Source of the DNA: Larix kaempferi
Lineage: Eukaryota; Streptophyta; Pinopsida; Pinales; Pinaceae
Direction: 5' to 3'
Assembly: GCA_027924585.1 (NCBI GenBank)
Contig: BSBM01000608.1
Coordinates: 9,878,501-9,942,500, forward strand
Length of the DNA: 64,000 nt
This document shows positions 1-11,653 of the stretch, piece by piece. Below the pieces are notes generated by a model, which saw only the letters and a program-made list of their open reading frames with translations, searched no databases and was not told where the DNA came from. Position 1 is the stretch's first letter. Every line of letters starts with the position of its first letter. The position numbers were made by a program, and so were the translations under genes.

Positions 1-3000
1 TCTCACCTGTGAAATTCATCATGGAAATTCCCATTAGGCCAAGCATAACATAAACATTAAAATCAGTCAATTATTTTTCCAATTGTCATGGAGAGTCCAT
101 GCTTTATTCATGAGACTTCCACACTTTTCATGCTTTCCCAACATACACATGAACTCATTCATGTTCATCCTTTCACAGGGAATTAACTATTTCAGCATTC
201 ACAATTCATTTCAAACAATAGACACAATCAACTTTAAGCTATAACATGCATTCAACAATTTTCGGTTTTCTAAATGCATCAATCAAAAGGAAATAGAACA
301 GTAAGAGTTTTCCCCTCTTAATCTTGTCCCAATCCGGAGCCACACCACCACTGTGGTTCCATGCTCCTTAGCCTCTTTCACTTCAATGTGAATGCTTGGT
401 TCGCCCTTTCATTATTTTGGCGATGACACTTAGTGTCTAAGGTCTATCCAAGGATTCTCAACTAGGGAATCCTTCCCCATGGTTTACCTACATAACCTTC
501 GCTGGTAGGACCCACACAAGTCCACTAGCACCATTTTCCCCATTTCTGCTTCTACTGAGCTTTCTAGAACAATCACATGTCCAAATGCATCCTTAGGATT
601 CCTTCTTAGTTCTTGCTTCCTACAATTACCTAGGTTTTCCACAAAGAAATAAAAATGTATCAGCTTGGTTATTATGAGACTTGTTCATTAAATTTTTCCA
701 TTATCCGGAATAAGAAATAGATAAAAATTAGATACTTATTTGCATTGGACATTTCCTCGTTATTCCATAGGTTCTTTCTCCACTTTACAAGCCTTGGATC
801 ACCTATGGAATGAATGCTTGGCCAACACACATGCTGCTCCAAAAAATCCAAGTAGTCAATGCCAAGCTAGTACACCGATTGGGTTTATCAGGAATTGATG
901 GTTCCAAACCAGCCCCATATCTGGTTTTCCCTCTCCATTTCCAAGACAACACTTCCATTTGGGTCAATAGGTTAATGGAAGGAAACTGCACCATGACCAT
1001 TTCTAGGTCAAGGGCTCTAATACAGAGCCATAGGAATCTCAAGGGGTTTTCTAGCTAGTCTCGGCACCCACCTCACTGCTGAACCAATAGGGATTTTATG
1101 GATTTACCAATATCACCACGTCATTCAAGTAACTAATTCCAATCCATTACACCGACTAGGTTTATCAGGAATACAACAACCCTTTACTTTTCTTCTTTAG
1201 TGTGTAGGACCAAATTGCATTTTTTTACACTGACAACAAAAGATGGATAAGCAAGCTCATCAGTATTGCTAATATATAATTGTAAACATTTTTCATAACA
1301 TTCACTCTCTAATATTGAAACACCAAGAATGCATCCATTCCTTTAGGGTGTAGTCAATATTGACAACCCTATCATAGCCCAACACCCGAAAGGTGTGCAC
1401 CCCTTTCCGATGTGAGTCATGTAGGCCCCAACCACACAGTCTCAAGCAGTCTAAAATAAGAACACATAATCACATTCACATAGTCTGGAATAAAACACAT
1501 AATCACATTCCAACATTCTGAAATAAAACATGCCCTGGACATTAATTCTAATAATCAGACATGCATATTTTAACAAGGGTCACAAATTAATTATCCATTT
1601 TGCAGAGATATCTTCTCTTCCAGCAATGTTCCCTCCTCAATAAAGCTCACATATGAATTTACAATTATGTTCACTACAGAATTTTGGTTTATTAAACCAT
1701 GAGGCCATCCTCATATTGTTTTTCTCTTGTAAGCGATATCACCCTGTCCATTATGGTCTTACACTTGCTTCCATAATCTGGGCATCCACCTACAACATGC
1801 TCCCTTGAAATTTTTTTAAAGGACCAAGCAACCATTAGTAATTATTAGAAAAATCTTCCAAATTATATGAAATTTATAAATATGTTCTGTACATAAATTA
1901 TATTTTGCAACCATAGGATCACTTCTCATAAACTTAAATAAGAGAATTTCAAATCTATTTCATCCAGAAATCAAATTTCACATTCATGAGATCCTTCTCA
2001 CAATATTTGGCCTTTCCACATGGTAGATTCCATCTTTTAAGATGGACTTACCCACATGGCCATGCCCAAGACATTCTTCCTTAAATCTGAAAATTTAAAT
2101 CAATCCAAACACTTGTAAGTTTTCATGCATATAATATTTCATTGCTGCAACAATCACTAAAGTGTTTTCAGAATTATAACACTCCATAATTCAAACACTT
2201 TCAACTATTAACATATCAAATGCAAGGAAATATATATATATATATATATCATCACAATAGATCTGCAAGATACAATCACATCATCCATGCAATTTTAACT
2301 AAAAATTCCAATATTCATTACTTCACAGCCATATCCTTTCATGCAACTCTGTCCTACCAACATAGTATCCTAGTAGCCCATCAAACCTGACTACCTCCTC
2401 CATGCACTCATAACAACACATGAAATGATTCCAGGATTATCATTAGTTCATCATTTCATCTACTGTTTAATTGAAATGAAACTTACATCACAACCATGCA
2501 TTCACACAATGCAACTCAGCATGTGCACCCACACCCATGCATGCACATTCACACTACTTACATAATATTTTAATGTACATTCACTCAATGCATAACCACT
2601 ATTAAACACATGTGGTATTACCCATGACTATCTCATATAGCATGCACTACCATAACAAGACTGCAAGTCCTCACTTGCTTTGGTTATTAATCTCATAACC
2701 AGATACACTCATGGCATGATATAATTTCATATGAATGCATTCTAAATTTTAAACAGTTACAGGGTATAATGCTCATTTCCTTTACTACCACATACCCCAC
2801 CATACCTTGTGGGATTCCATTCACATAAATGCATTCACTATTACATGCATACCATTTTATGATGATTAAAACATGGTTAAAGGGATTCTTACCCATCTTT
2901 TCTCAACATTTGTACAATCAGCAGAAATAAACATTACCTGCATGAATGCCATCAACATACTGTTGTTACTTGATCAGTTGGCCTCTTACCAAGGACTACA

Positions 3001-3550
3001 TATTCCTTACACCAACCTCTTGATCATGTATTTTTTGCACTAGCCCTTCTCATAGGGTTGCTGGTCACATGTAACAACATCATCAACATCTTCAACCATG
3101 CTTCAACCAAAACAATTGTCATTAGTGGCTCATTGCATATGTAAAACCTTACTAGCTTTATCCATATGCAATATCTATCAATGTGCCCATTAGTGCATAT
3201 TCATTTTCATACATCTAATCTCTTGCATTCTCAACATTCCTGTGCTATAATTTTCTGTACATAAAACTCATAAAATATAAACGAAAGAGAAAGACAGGGG
3301 TTAAGGAATTCTCCCTTTCCATTCTCCTTTGTAGAATGGAATTCTTCTTCCATATCATATCTGGTCCAATTGCATGGCCTTGTCATCCCTCCCTAGCTTT
3401 CCTTGATCACTGCAATAGCTCCTATTTCATCAGGTCCTCACGCTTTGCTGTTCACATTGCTTTCAAAATTATGGTCATGTCCAACTTGGCCTCTCTTGGA
3501 CTCCCTGTAAGCTTATATTTTGGCCCAAGCAGCCCCAGTGCTGCAATCTT
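1..3550. other. AT-rich non-coding DNA
   Basis: No coding region longer than about 80 codons can be defended here. Stretches rich in catgcatgca-type words and short CT-rich blocks occur throughout. A short motif around 'ggtttatcaggaat' appears twice (about 879 and 1156), suggesting a small diverged duplication. The small open frame at 810-1058 overlaps an equally long open frame on the other strand and matches nothing I recognise. The stretch lies on the internal side of the reversed primer-binding site at 3553-3567, so it may be the decayed interior of a minus-strand LTR element; that is inference. Confidence 0.5.
2231..2249. repeat. (TA)n microsatellite
   Basis: An uninterrupted run of alternating TA of about 19 bases in AT-rich non-coding DNA. 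No function is implied. Confidence 0.9.
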
Positions 3551-3552
3551 GG

Positions 3553-3578
3553 GCTCTGATACCATTTGTCACGTCCGC
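3553..3578 (-). promoter_or_regulatory. Reversed PBS-like site and LTR-end fragment
   Basis: Read on the minus strand this gives GGACGTGACA, two bases, then TGGTATCAGAGCC. TGGTATCAGAG is the usual plant primer-binding site for initiator-Met tRNA, and an LTR ending in ACA two or three bases before it is the normal arrangement. Only about 10 bases of the supposed LTR remain, because Tat-type pol sequence of element A begins at about 3579. This marks a breakpoint between a minus-strand LTR element (interior toward position 1) and element A. Confidence 0.5.
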
Positions 3579-6374
3579 AGTCACCTTGATTCCCTGACTC
3601 AACCGATCAACATCTCTCGCACTCCCGAAAAAATTGAGAGAGTTTACATCGGTGATGATTGCTCTTCTGAGGAGGTTGCCATCTACACCGAATTGTTTAC
3701 TGAAATTCGGGAAGATTTAGCTTGGTCATGCGAGGAGATGCCAGGAATAGACCCTAGTATTGTCGAACACGAGATAAGTACGTATCCTCATGTTAAACCG
3801 GTTCAGCAATGTCTTCGTGCTGTTAGCCCTAGGAAGGTAGCCGCTATCAAGGCAGAGGTGGAGAAACTGCTCAAAGTTGGTTTCATCTACCCCGTTCCCC
3901 TTACCGAATGGGTGTCAAACCCCATTCCTATGGATAAGAAGCAGGGAAAGATCCACGTATGCACTGATTTTAGAGACCTAAATCGTGCATGTCCGAAAGA
4001 GAACTTCCCCACGCCATTCATTGATCATATATTGGATGCTTGTGCGGGAAGTGAGATTTTTTCGTTCATGGACGACTTTTCGGGGTATAACCAGATTCAA
4101 ATCAAACTCGAGGACCATCATAAGACTGCGTTCATTTGTCCTTGGGGTATGTTTGCATATTGAAAAATGCCCTTCGGCCTTAAAAACGTCGGAGCTACGT
4201 TTCAGCATGCCATGACCTATGCCTTTCATGACCTTAAAAGTATAATGGAGGTTTTCGTGGATGATCTTGCTGGCCATTCTCGTAGGAGAATGGACCACCC
4301 CAAGCACCTTCGTTGGATTCTCGAACGAAGTATACACTACAAGATCCGATTGAATCCCAATAAATGCATCTTTGCGGTGAGGTTAGGTTGCCTTCTAGGA
4401 TTCATAGTTTCAAAAGAGGGTATTAGAGTCGATCCTCTCAAAGTTGAGGCAATACTTTGGTTGCCTCCTCCGCACAACTTGTTTCAACTTCAGAGCCTCC
4501 AAGGGAGAGCTACTTTTCTGCGTCACTTTGTAGTCAATTATGCTAATCTTACCAAAGGTTTCGCGTGTTTGTTGAAGAAAGACACACCGTTTATCTGGGA
4601 TGAGCGAGCCCAGTAGTCTTTCGATGCCCCTAAGAAAGATTTGGTATCAGCCCCTGTGCTTAGTCCACCGGACTTCGCATGAGATTTCATACTTTATGTG
4701 GATGTGTCTCAAGAGATGATTGGCATGGTCTTGGTTCAGATTGATGATGCGCTCATTGAGCATGTCATCTATTACCTCAATCGAAATCTAGTAGACACTG
4801 AACTAAGATATACTCATGTGGAAAAGTTGGCACTTGCGACTGTAAATGCAGTCCAACGGTTACGACACTATATTTTTCTTAGAACAACCACAGTTGTAGT
4901 GCATATCAATCCATTTTAGTTCGTGCTATCACGACGCCTTATAGGGGGAAGTACAATAAATGGATTGTGATCCTTCAGGAGTTCGATCTCGATTTTGCTT
5001 TGGCGAAGTTGATGAAATTGTTGGTGTTTGCTGAGCTTATGTTGGACCTTCCGAGACTTGATGAGGATGTCATCCATGAAGATTCCTTTATGGATGAACA
5101 CTTATTTATTATCTTTTCCGAGGACCCTTGGTATGGGGATGTCATTGTATATCTCCAAACTTTGAAGTTTCCTCCGCATTATTCACGAGACGAGCGACAA
5201 CGTGTGAAACACCACGCTAAAGATTATACTATCGTCGGTGACACTTTGTATCGCGGAGGAAAGGATTCTATTCTCTGTCGTTGCTTGACTCATGAAGAAG
5301 CAGAACAGGTGCTTAATGATTTCCATGCGGGGGCATGTGGCGGTCACTTATCCGGGCTTGCTACAACCCAATGTATTATGCGAGATGGTTACTTTTGGAA
5401 TTCAATCTTTAAGGATTGTATAAACGTTGTGAAGAGATGTCACGCTTTCCAGGTGTTTTCTCGGAATATACACTCGCATCCAGTGCCCCTTTATCCGGTC
5501 GTCACCGTCGGTCCCTTCACCAAGTGGGGGGTGGATTTCATGGATTGCAAACCAGCTTCAGCTGGGGGGCATCACCATATTATAGTGGCCATGGACTACT
5601 TTTCCAAATGGGCTGAGGCCATGCCCACCGTAAAATACAACGGTGCTACAACAACCCATTTCATGTTCAATCAGATTATTACTTGGTTCCGTATTCCGAA
5701 AGAGATTATCACTGACCATGGCAGTCACTTTCAGAACAAAATGATGGAGGAATTGTCTCTCAAGATTGGGTTTCATCAAGAACACTCGTCCTCTTACTAT
5801 CCTCAAGTGAATGGTCAAGTCGAAGCAGTCAATAAGTCTTTAAAGACCATTCTCCAACGTACCATCCAACAAAACAAGAACAACTGGCACATTATGTTAT
5901 ATCCTGTTTTGTGGGCGTATCGAACTGCAGTCAAGACTGCCACCCGGGTTCTCACCGTTTCAACTAGTACATGGTGTGGAGTCTATTTTACCAATTGAAT
6001 GCAAAATCCCTTCGCTTAAACTGGCCATAGAGCTCCTGCCTGATACGACGGGTCTTGAGCAATGTTTAATCCACCTTGAGAAACTTGATGAGCAGCGTTG
6101 AGATGCCGCCGTGGCTATAGATGATAATAAACGTCGTGTTAAGGTTTAGTACGATAGGTCTGTCCATCCCTGGCAATATGCTGAAGGTGACTTGGTCCTC
6201 TTATATGACAAAGCTAAAGAACCCCTGGGGGTAGGCAAGTTCAACCCCATGTGGCACGGTCCTTACATTGTGAGGCGTGTCCTGGAAAAAGGAGCCTATG
6301 AGTTAGAAGACTATGAGGGGATTGTCTTGAAGGATCCTAGAAATGGGCTCTACCTCAAGCAGTATTACGATTGA
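3579..6374 (+). pseudogene. Element A pol remnant (RT, RNase H, integrase)
   Basis: RT runs from about 3594; the palm motif FMDDFSGYNQI and the FVDD box (about 4252-4263) are readable. A TGA at 4161-4163 replaces the Arg of the YRVMPFGLKN motif seen in element C, as expected for CGA to TGA. Further in-frame stops lie at 4614-4616, 4680-4682 and 4917-4919. A frameshift falls between 4919 and 4967. The next frame (4967 to about 5950) holds the end of gypsy RNase H and the integrase: zinc finger with its last Cys lost (CHAFQ instead of CQNCQ), then catalytic Asp (VDFMD), Asp (TDHGSHF) and Glu (NGQVEAVNK). A second frameshift at about 5950 and stops at 6099 and 6147 precede the C-terminal GPY/F module (MWHGPYIV), which ends at 6374. 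Gypsy RNase H keeps its first Asp (LYVDVS), but the third catalytic position reads HINPF. Confidence 0.88.
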
Positions 6375-6485
6375 ACCTCTGGTTCAGGCTAGTACTTTTG
6401 TATACTACTGTATAGTTACTTCTATACATAGTTTAGCTTTCTTTTGGTTTTCAGATCTGTTGATTAGCTTCCGTTTGATTGATAG

Positions 6486-6895
6486 ATGCCAGCGGAGTTT
6501 CCTACGTTCTTAGGATTCGTGGATGGTGCTAGCCGTCATACGCAGCAGCTTGCTTCTGTTGCCTTGGTTATTTTCTCATTTGACCACCTAGTTGTGTCCT
6601 CGGGAGGTGCTTGTCTTGGTCGTACATCTAACAATGTGGCCAAGTATAGTGCCGTGATTGAGCTACTTCAGGGATGCTATTTCACATGGTATCTAGTCTT
6701 TAGAATTCCGTCTGGATTCACAACTAGTTGTGTCTCAGTTGAATGGTTAGTACCGTGTGAGGGATCCTACATTACTACGAAAATTCTTAAAGGTAAGACT
6801 CTTGGAATGACATTTTGTTTCAATTACATACGTTCATGTTCTGAGAAGTTTTAATCATATATCTGATGCATACGATAACTATCTATTAGATTGGA
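6486..6895 (+). pseudogene. Element A archaeal-type RNase H remnant
   Basis: Starts with an ATG 111 bases after the pol stop. GFVDGASR carries the first catalytic Asp and aligns with GFPDGASR of element C. The second catalytic region reads NNVAKYSAV where element C has NNQAEYDAV, so the Glu is Lys. A frameshift at about 6675 moves the homology to another frame, where FRLDSQLVVSQLN (third Asp) and the SDAYDNYLLDW tail are readable to about 6895, with two further stops. A second RNase H downstream of integrase is a hallmark of plant Tat elements. The ATG is preceded by a T-rich stretch ending in AG, as in element C. Confidence 0.75.
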
Positions 6896-7210
6896 ATTTA
6901 TCACATTCCCAATGAAGCACACAAATAAAATATACATTCATACATTTATACATACACACATATAGTAGAACCGATGAACCAAAGTTTTTATAAATAATAC
7001 GTCCAAAAATGGTAGTGTCATGATACAAAACTGGAGCCCGTAGCTCTCAAAATATACATATCGATACAAAATGGGAACCCGAGATGTCTAATCCCTACGA
7101 GGGGGCCTAGTTTCCTCCCCGACAGGATGTGTCTGATAGAACTAGTGCACTGCATTTGCGACACACTGCAGTAGCCGCACCCAGTTGCCTGGCAGCCCCA
7201 CTACTTGGTG

Positions 7211-8362
7211 CTACATATCCTCTGGTAGCTGCACCACCTCTACCGGTGGTACCCTGGTGGTCATCCATGATAGGTTGGCCCGAAAATCCTGTAGTGTCCG
7301 CTCTGCTGTAGCACCTACCACCTCATCACCCCTGCCCCGATGAAGATGTCTCGGGAAACCGTCGGGTCTCACTGGGCCCTTATCTGCGAGCAAACAGTCA
7401 AACATTAATACATGATACTATCCCCAAAATATTTTTGCATTTGCATCTACAATAAAAAATCTATAAAAATTTAATATACCGAAAACCTAAAAAGAGTACT
7501 CACCAATGTCTCTGAACGTTGCATCTAGTGGGAGTGACATGTCTTGATCCTGCTAGAAGTCTATCCTTGCATAGGGGTAGTCCTCTATCGCTATGACCTA
7601 TCGGTCCCACCAGTGAAATAAATCCTCTATATATGGTGATGCTTGACAGCCACCACCCTGTCGCGTGAAGACCTCATCCCACCGGGTCATGGCTGGGTCG
7701 CAGAGACTATGAGGGGGGACCTCAACCCTCGAACTGAGCCCCGAAACTCGCTCAAAGAAGAAGCTGCACAAAATACTGCCATATCCAAAGTTTTTTGCAT
7801 CCCCCTTCTTGCACTCTGTTAGCTGGGTCTTCATGGACCCCAGTAGCGTAGTACACCAGTCAAATATCATATGTTGCATACACTGCAATACATAGAACAT
7901 AACTAGCCTGGATGCCTGGTGAAGAGCTTTTGAACCAGTAATCCACACTAAAGTTTCCACAACAACCTTCATGCTCAGGTTGACTATGGCTCGGATGGGC
8001 ACCTGACTCCCCACTGCTCGAGTATTTGGAACACAATACCTCTCTATATAGTCGGGGATGGTGATCGCACCACCCACAGATCGAGACCGAAGGCTTGCCA
8101 CCTCACCTTGGCAGGACAAACTTGTAATGAAGTAGATATCTTCCACTTCCAGTGAGAGTATTTTCCCGTCTAGGTTGAAGTTCTGTGCATTGACATCCCA
8201 ATAGTTTATCAAACGACGGAGCAATAGGTTTTGGGCCCTCAAACCCCCTATGCTCCAAAATTTGTATAAACCACATGCTTGTAGCGCTTGCTGTGCATGC
8301 ATGTCATTACAGATGGCCTCATCCACTAAGTCATGTTCTCTCTCTCTCCACTCTAGAACCAT
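7211..8362 (-). pseudogene. Element A antisense plant-mobile-domain-like gene
   Basis: The minus strand reads ATG (8362-8360), a coding exon to 7504, a 120-nt intron (7503-7384; donor TTG|GTGAGTAC, acceptor GCTCGCAG) and a last exon ending in TAG at 7211. The exon ends in phase 1, as in element C. The protein begins MVLEWREREHDLVDEA and contains LSLEVEDIYFITSL, the signature of the plant mobile domain (PMD, a transposon-associated domain also found in MAIL/MAIN-type proteins), then CSFFFERVS, MTRWDEVF and IEDYPYA, all with counterparts in the element C gene. The ATG follows TTTTTCTCTTTCTAG|G, a strong splice acceptor; a possible donor at 8427 would give a 64-nt leader intron with a CTGAC branch point. 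Two in-frame TAGs (7600-7598 and 7555-7553) make this copy a pseudogene. Function is unknown. Confidence 0.72.
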
Positions 8363-8513
8363 CCTAGAAAGAGAAAAACCCAAGAATTTAGTCAGTTTTG
8401 TTTAAACAACTAGCTTCACAGTCATACCCGCGGGTAAGTATGCTCACAGAGGTGGGTACCCACGGTCAATGCGTGCGTTGACTGCGCGTACCCAGCCCTA
8501 CCCGCGACCCGCA

Positions 8514-8521
8514 TATTTATA
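8514..8521 (-). promoter_or_regulatory. TATA box of element A antisense gene
   Basis: The minus strand reads CTATAAATATG, a canonical plant TATA box, about 150 bases before the antisense ATG. Transcription would start near 8490. The order TATA, short leader, splice acceptor, ATG parallels the element C gene. Position and sequence only; no transcript data. Confidence 0.5.
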
Positions 8522-8539
8522 GCCCACGGGTAGCACTGT

Positions 8540-10708
8540 GACCATGTAGGGCATGGCCAAACAAAAATTTTAACCGGTGAAAACTAAAATAAAAGCATTG
8601 AAATGGAAGGTAGGGATGAGATTAACATCCTGCTCCTAACGGTTCGATGATCGGATGCTCGTAGCTCCCAGAATCAGCAGCTGAACTTTGAGGTGAAAAC
8701 TAACCACAAAACTCCAAGTGGGTGAATAGTAAAAATGAATTGTAAATTGTAAATTTTTGTTACTATTTATAATTTTCAAAACCCACTTGTCTATAGTTTT
8801 CACCATTTAATGCTGTTTTGGATTAATACAATGTCATGGAGTAGCATTTTTTGACCAGATTTCTTCGGTGAAAGTTGTTTCCGAATGTTTTACACCTACG
8901 GCAGGTATGTTTCACACCTGGCATATAGGTTAGATGTCATTTCCACATGCATTATGCATTTGACCTTTTGACCACTTTCATAAACCCTACGTATGACCCC
9001 GCTTCTTAACTGACACGTAACCTTCACACTGTTATAGAAGTGTCGTTATGTGGCAATAGGGCCTTTCCAAACATGGGTACCCTAGTTAGAAAACCATTTT
9101 CTCATTTTGGTGCCCATGCCGTTGTTTGTCCTTAGGATTGGGAGTCCTTTGTAGTTATGTCATGACATTGCGATAAAGACTCATACTCTACTTTATCTAA
9201 TGCTAGCCATCTCCCATAAGGACTCCCCCATTTATATCAAGTTGTGACTGCATTGCATCATCCTGCTTGCTGCTTGAGCTTTGTGCCGGCTCCCGCTTAC
9301 TCAGTCATTAGCCTAGTGCCTGAGCACTTTCCCTGTCGAGCCCTGTAGATCTTACATTTTCCCATCACAATTTGATGAACTTTTGACCCTGAGGGAACAT
9401 CCCCCCCTGAGTGTCCACATCCTGCACACGCTTCCTTGCATTGATCATAGGTATGTTCCACTGCTTGGAACTAGTTTGCTCACTATTTGACACTCGTTCC
9501 CTCACTTGTTGTACTATAAGCAATTTTTTTTTTCAAGCTTTCCCAAATATGAAAAAGACCAAAAAAATCAAATATTCCAAAAAGCCGGACGGGATTATGG
9601 TTACTACTCTTTGTTGGCAGCTGTTGTGTCGCCTTTGAATAGAGCATTCATTCCACTCCATACATTATGAGTCGGGACTATAGTTGGACCTTAGGAGCTG
9701 TACTTGTTTCCCAGTTTACTCCACCGATTGGTTAAGCTTCTAGTCATTATGGAGCCCTTTGTGATGCCTCCTGCATCGCACAGTTTATATTGAGTCTATG
9801 CTACCTGAGTCAACCCATCTGCTCATGCTCTTGTTCAAAGGAAGTCCTGAAACCAGAGTCAGCCACTCCTCAGATCTCTTGACTATTGCATGTCGTCCAT
9901 CCTTATTGAGTCAGTCCGTTTCACCTGATTTCTTCCAAATATTTTAGCGTAGCTGGTACCTCGTGCTGGTTGATGGGGGATGCCTTAATGTCCTCCTTCT
10001 AGCGAGTCTCGTTCGGTCGACTTCAACCCATTTATTCCGGAACTTGAGGCTTAGAGTTTGGTTGAGTACCTTGAAGCTTGCAGTCATTAGTGGTAGGTTC
10101 TCTCACCATCTATAGTTTTGGGAATACATCAATGTCCCCTGATCAATGGATTCATCCTAGTGTTCGACTTCGACACATCTATTCTCACTTTGATGATTGT
10201 GCTCTATGCCTTGATGCCCATTTTCATTATTGGTGGGTTATCTCACGTCTGTTAATGGTATACATCATTGACCGGTAATCAGACGACGTCACATCAGGTT
10301 CGATCTCAACTCCTTTACTCACTTGATGGGACTTGCACCGTCAAAGACTTGTGTAGAAGACCCCAGGCGATAGTGGCATTCAGTATGCTACTTATGACTA
10401 TGACTTTACATCTGAGATATCACCTCTCATATATCAACAGTTTGTACCTCCAGTTTGCACCGGTTGTTTCCTATTCAGCAGGAGACCATATCTTACTGTA
10501 GAGGGATCATGGCTATAATCACTTATGACATATGTATTGCCTATTCATGGCCATTGTATTAGATTGCTGTACTATACCGACATGTACTCAGGGATACTAT
10601 TGTATTATGACGAGTGAGCTGCTCCTTCCACTTGTGTCTCCATCACTCAACTTCTGAGATTTATAATTTATTTCGGCCATCGTAGCATCAGTCTCTGACC
10701 TCACACAT
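8540..10708. other. Element A 3' region, non-coding
   Basis: About 2.1 kb between the antisense promoter and the polypurine tract. Several open frames of 60-80 codons occur but none resembles a known protein or recurs in element C. A T-rich stretch ending in AG near 9535 (TTTTTTTTTCAAG) precedes an A-rich block; a comparable arrangement, TTTTTTGTTTCTTGCAG, lies at about 32803-32819 in element C. It may be an acceptor or part of the 3' untranslated region. Confidence 0.5.
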
Positions 10709-10719
10709 TAGGGGGCATC
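10709..10719 (+). promoter_or_regulatory. Polypurine tract of element A
   Basis: TAGGGGGCATC lies directly before the LTR start TGTTACAAAG. The element C tract (AGGAGGCAATC) has the same layout and the same ending. Primer site for plus-strand DNA synthesis. Confidence 0.65.
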
Positions 10720-11648
10720 TGTTACAAAGTAATTTTCCACCTTGTGAGCATCAACACTCTTTGGCCTAGGGGATCCATTTTACTGACTCAGATCCACTTT
10801 TTATCCTCTAGAGACACTATTTTCCCCTATTTTTTCCTCTGTACACTAGCTGCATCATTACAGTGGGAATACCTGTGAGTTGCATCACTATAGCCTGCGG
10901 GTAGCATGTAAAATGGTAGAAATCACTAGTTAATTACTTTTTACTCCGAAAAAGCGGTCATTGGGTGACCTTTGGCCCTCCATTTGCCCCAGAAATGCCT
11001 TGATGTGTCCTTTCATCTACCTTTGAGAGGACTATATATTGAGCACATATGGATTATGGACGGGACGAGAAAGGAGAGCAAGAGAAATCTAGTGGATTTC
11101 TGCCCTATCTTGAGTCTACACTCATTGATCCTTGTAGTTGTGAACCCTTTATGTTCACCTTCCAAACTCATATCATAGTTTGAGTTTTACATTCCATGGA
11201 GGATTGAAGTGGTGGAGGCACAAGTGGATTGACCCGGATCTTGGTTCAGATTGGTTGCCGACAAGAGGTCGTATCACATTGTACTTCTTGTTATTTATAA
11301 ATAGAAATACTCATATTCTCATCCATCAATGTTATGAATGTGTTTATATTACATTGGGTTGTATTTACTTATAATATCATGGACCATTGCTATTGATGAT
11401 GTTAATGCCGTTTATATATTATATGCGCTTGTTGTATATTGGCTGTCAAGACTAATTTGCAGGTTCAAGTGCACAGATTGAAAGCTCCAACGGGGATCTA
11501 CATCAAACGTTTGGATTGAGGTTGGTTATGCTCTTCATTATCTTAGCATTGTCATTTATATAGCATAGTATTGAGAATTGAGTTAATTTATGGTAGTCAG
11601 CTGTCTGTTGTGGTCCACCCCAAGCCATCAGAAGTTTTCTCCAACACA
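10720..11648 (+). repeat. 929-bp LTR of element A (3' LTR)
   Basis: Begins TGTTACAAAG after a polypurine tract and ends CCAACACA. It matches the minus-strand LTR at 15741-16669 over its whole length; both are exactly 929 bp, with most visible differences in the first 400 bases. A TATA box (ACTATATATT) sits at 11031-11040. The five bases after it (gaaat) could be a target duplication. They are also the first bases after the LTR in element B, so the case is ambiguous. Confidence 0.85.
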
Positions 11649-11653
11649 GAAAT

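Larger units (their letters stand above)
3579..11648 (+). mobile_element. Element A: 5'-truncated Tat-like Ty3/gypsy retrotransposon
   Basis: Visible order on +: RT, gypsy RNase H, integrase, second (archaeal-type) RNase H, antisense plant-mobile-domain gene, long non-coding 3' region, polypurine tract and a 929-bp LTR. The 5' LTR, leader, gag and protease are missing; homology to the element C polyprotein starts at about 3595, just upstream of RT. Pol carries several stops and two frameshifts, so this is a dead copy. The LTR belongs to the same family as the LTR of element B (15741-16669, opposite strand). Domain order and the second RNase H place it in the Tat lineage. Confidence 0.8.

Noticed and set aside
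810-1058. 82-codon frame on + with an equally long frame on -
   Set aside because: No similarity recognised, isolated, and open on both strands. Too weak to call a gene.
10972-11374. Open frames inside the element A LTR, mirrored at 16015-16417 in element B
   Set aside because: They lie in LTR U3/R sequence, match only because the LTRs are copies, and cross the TATA region. Not genes.
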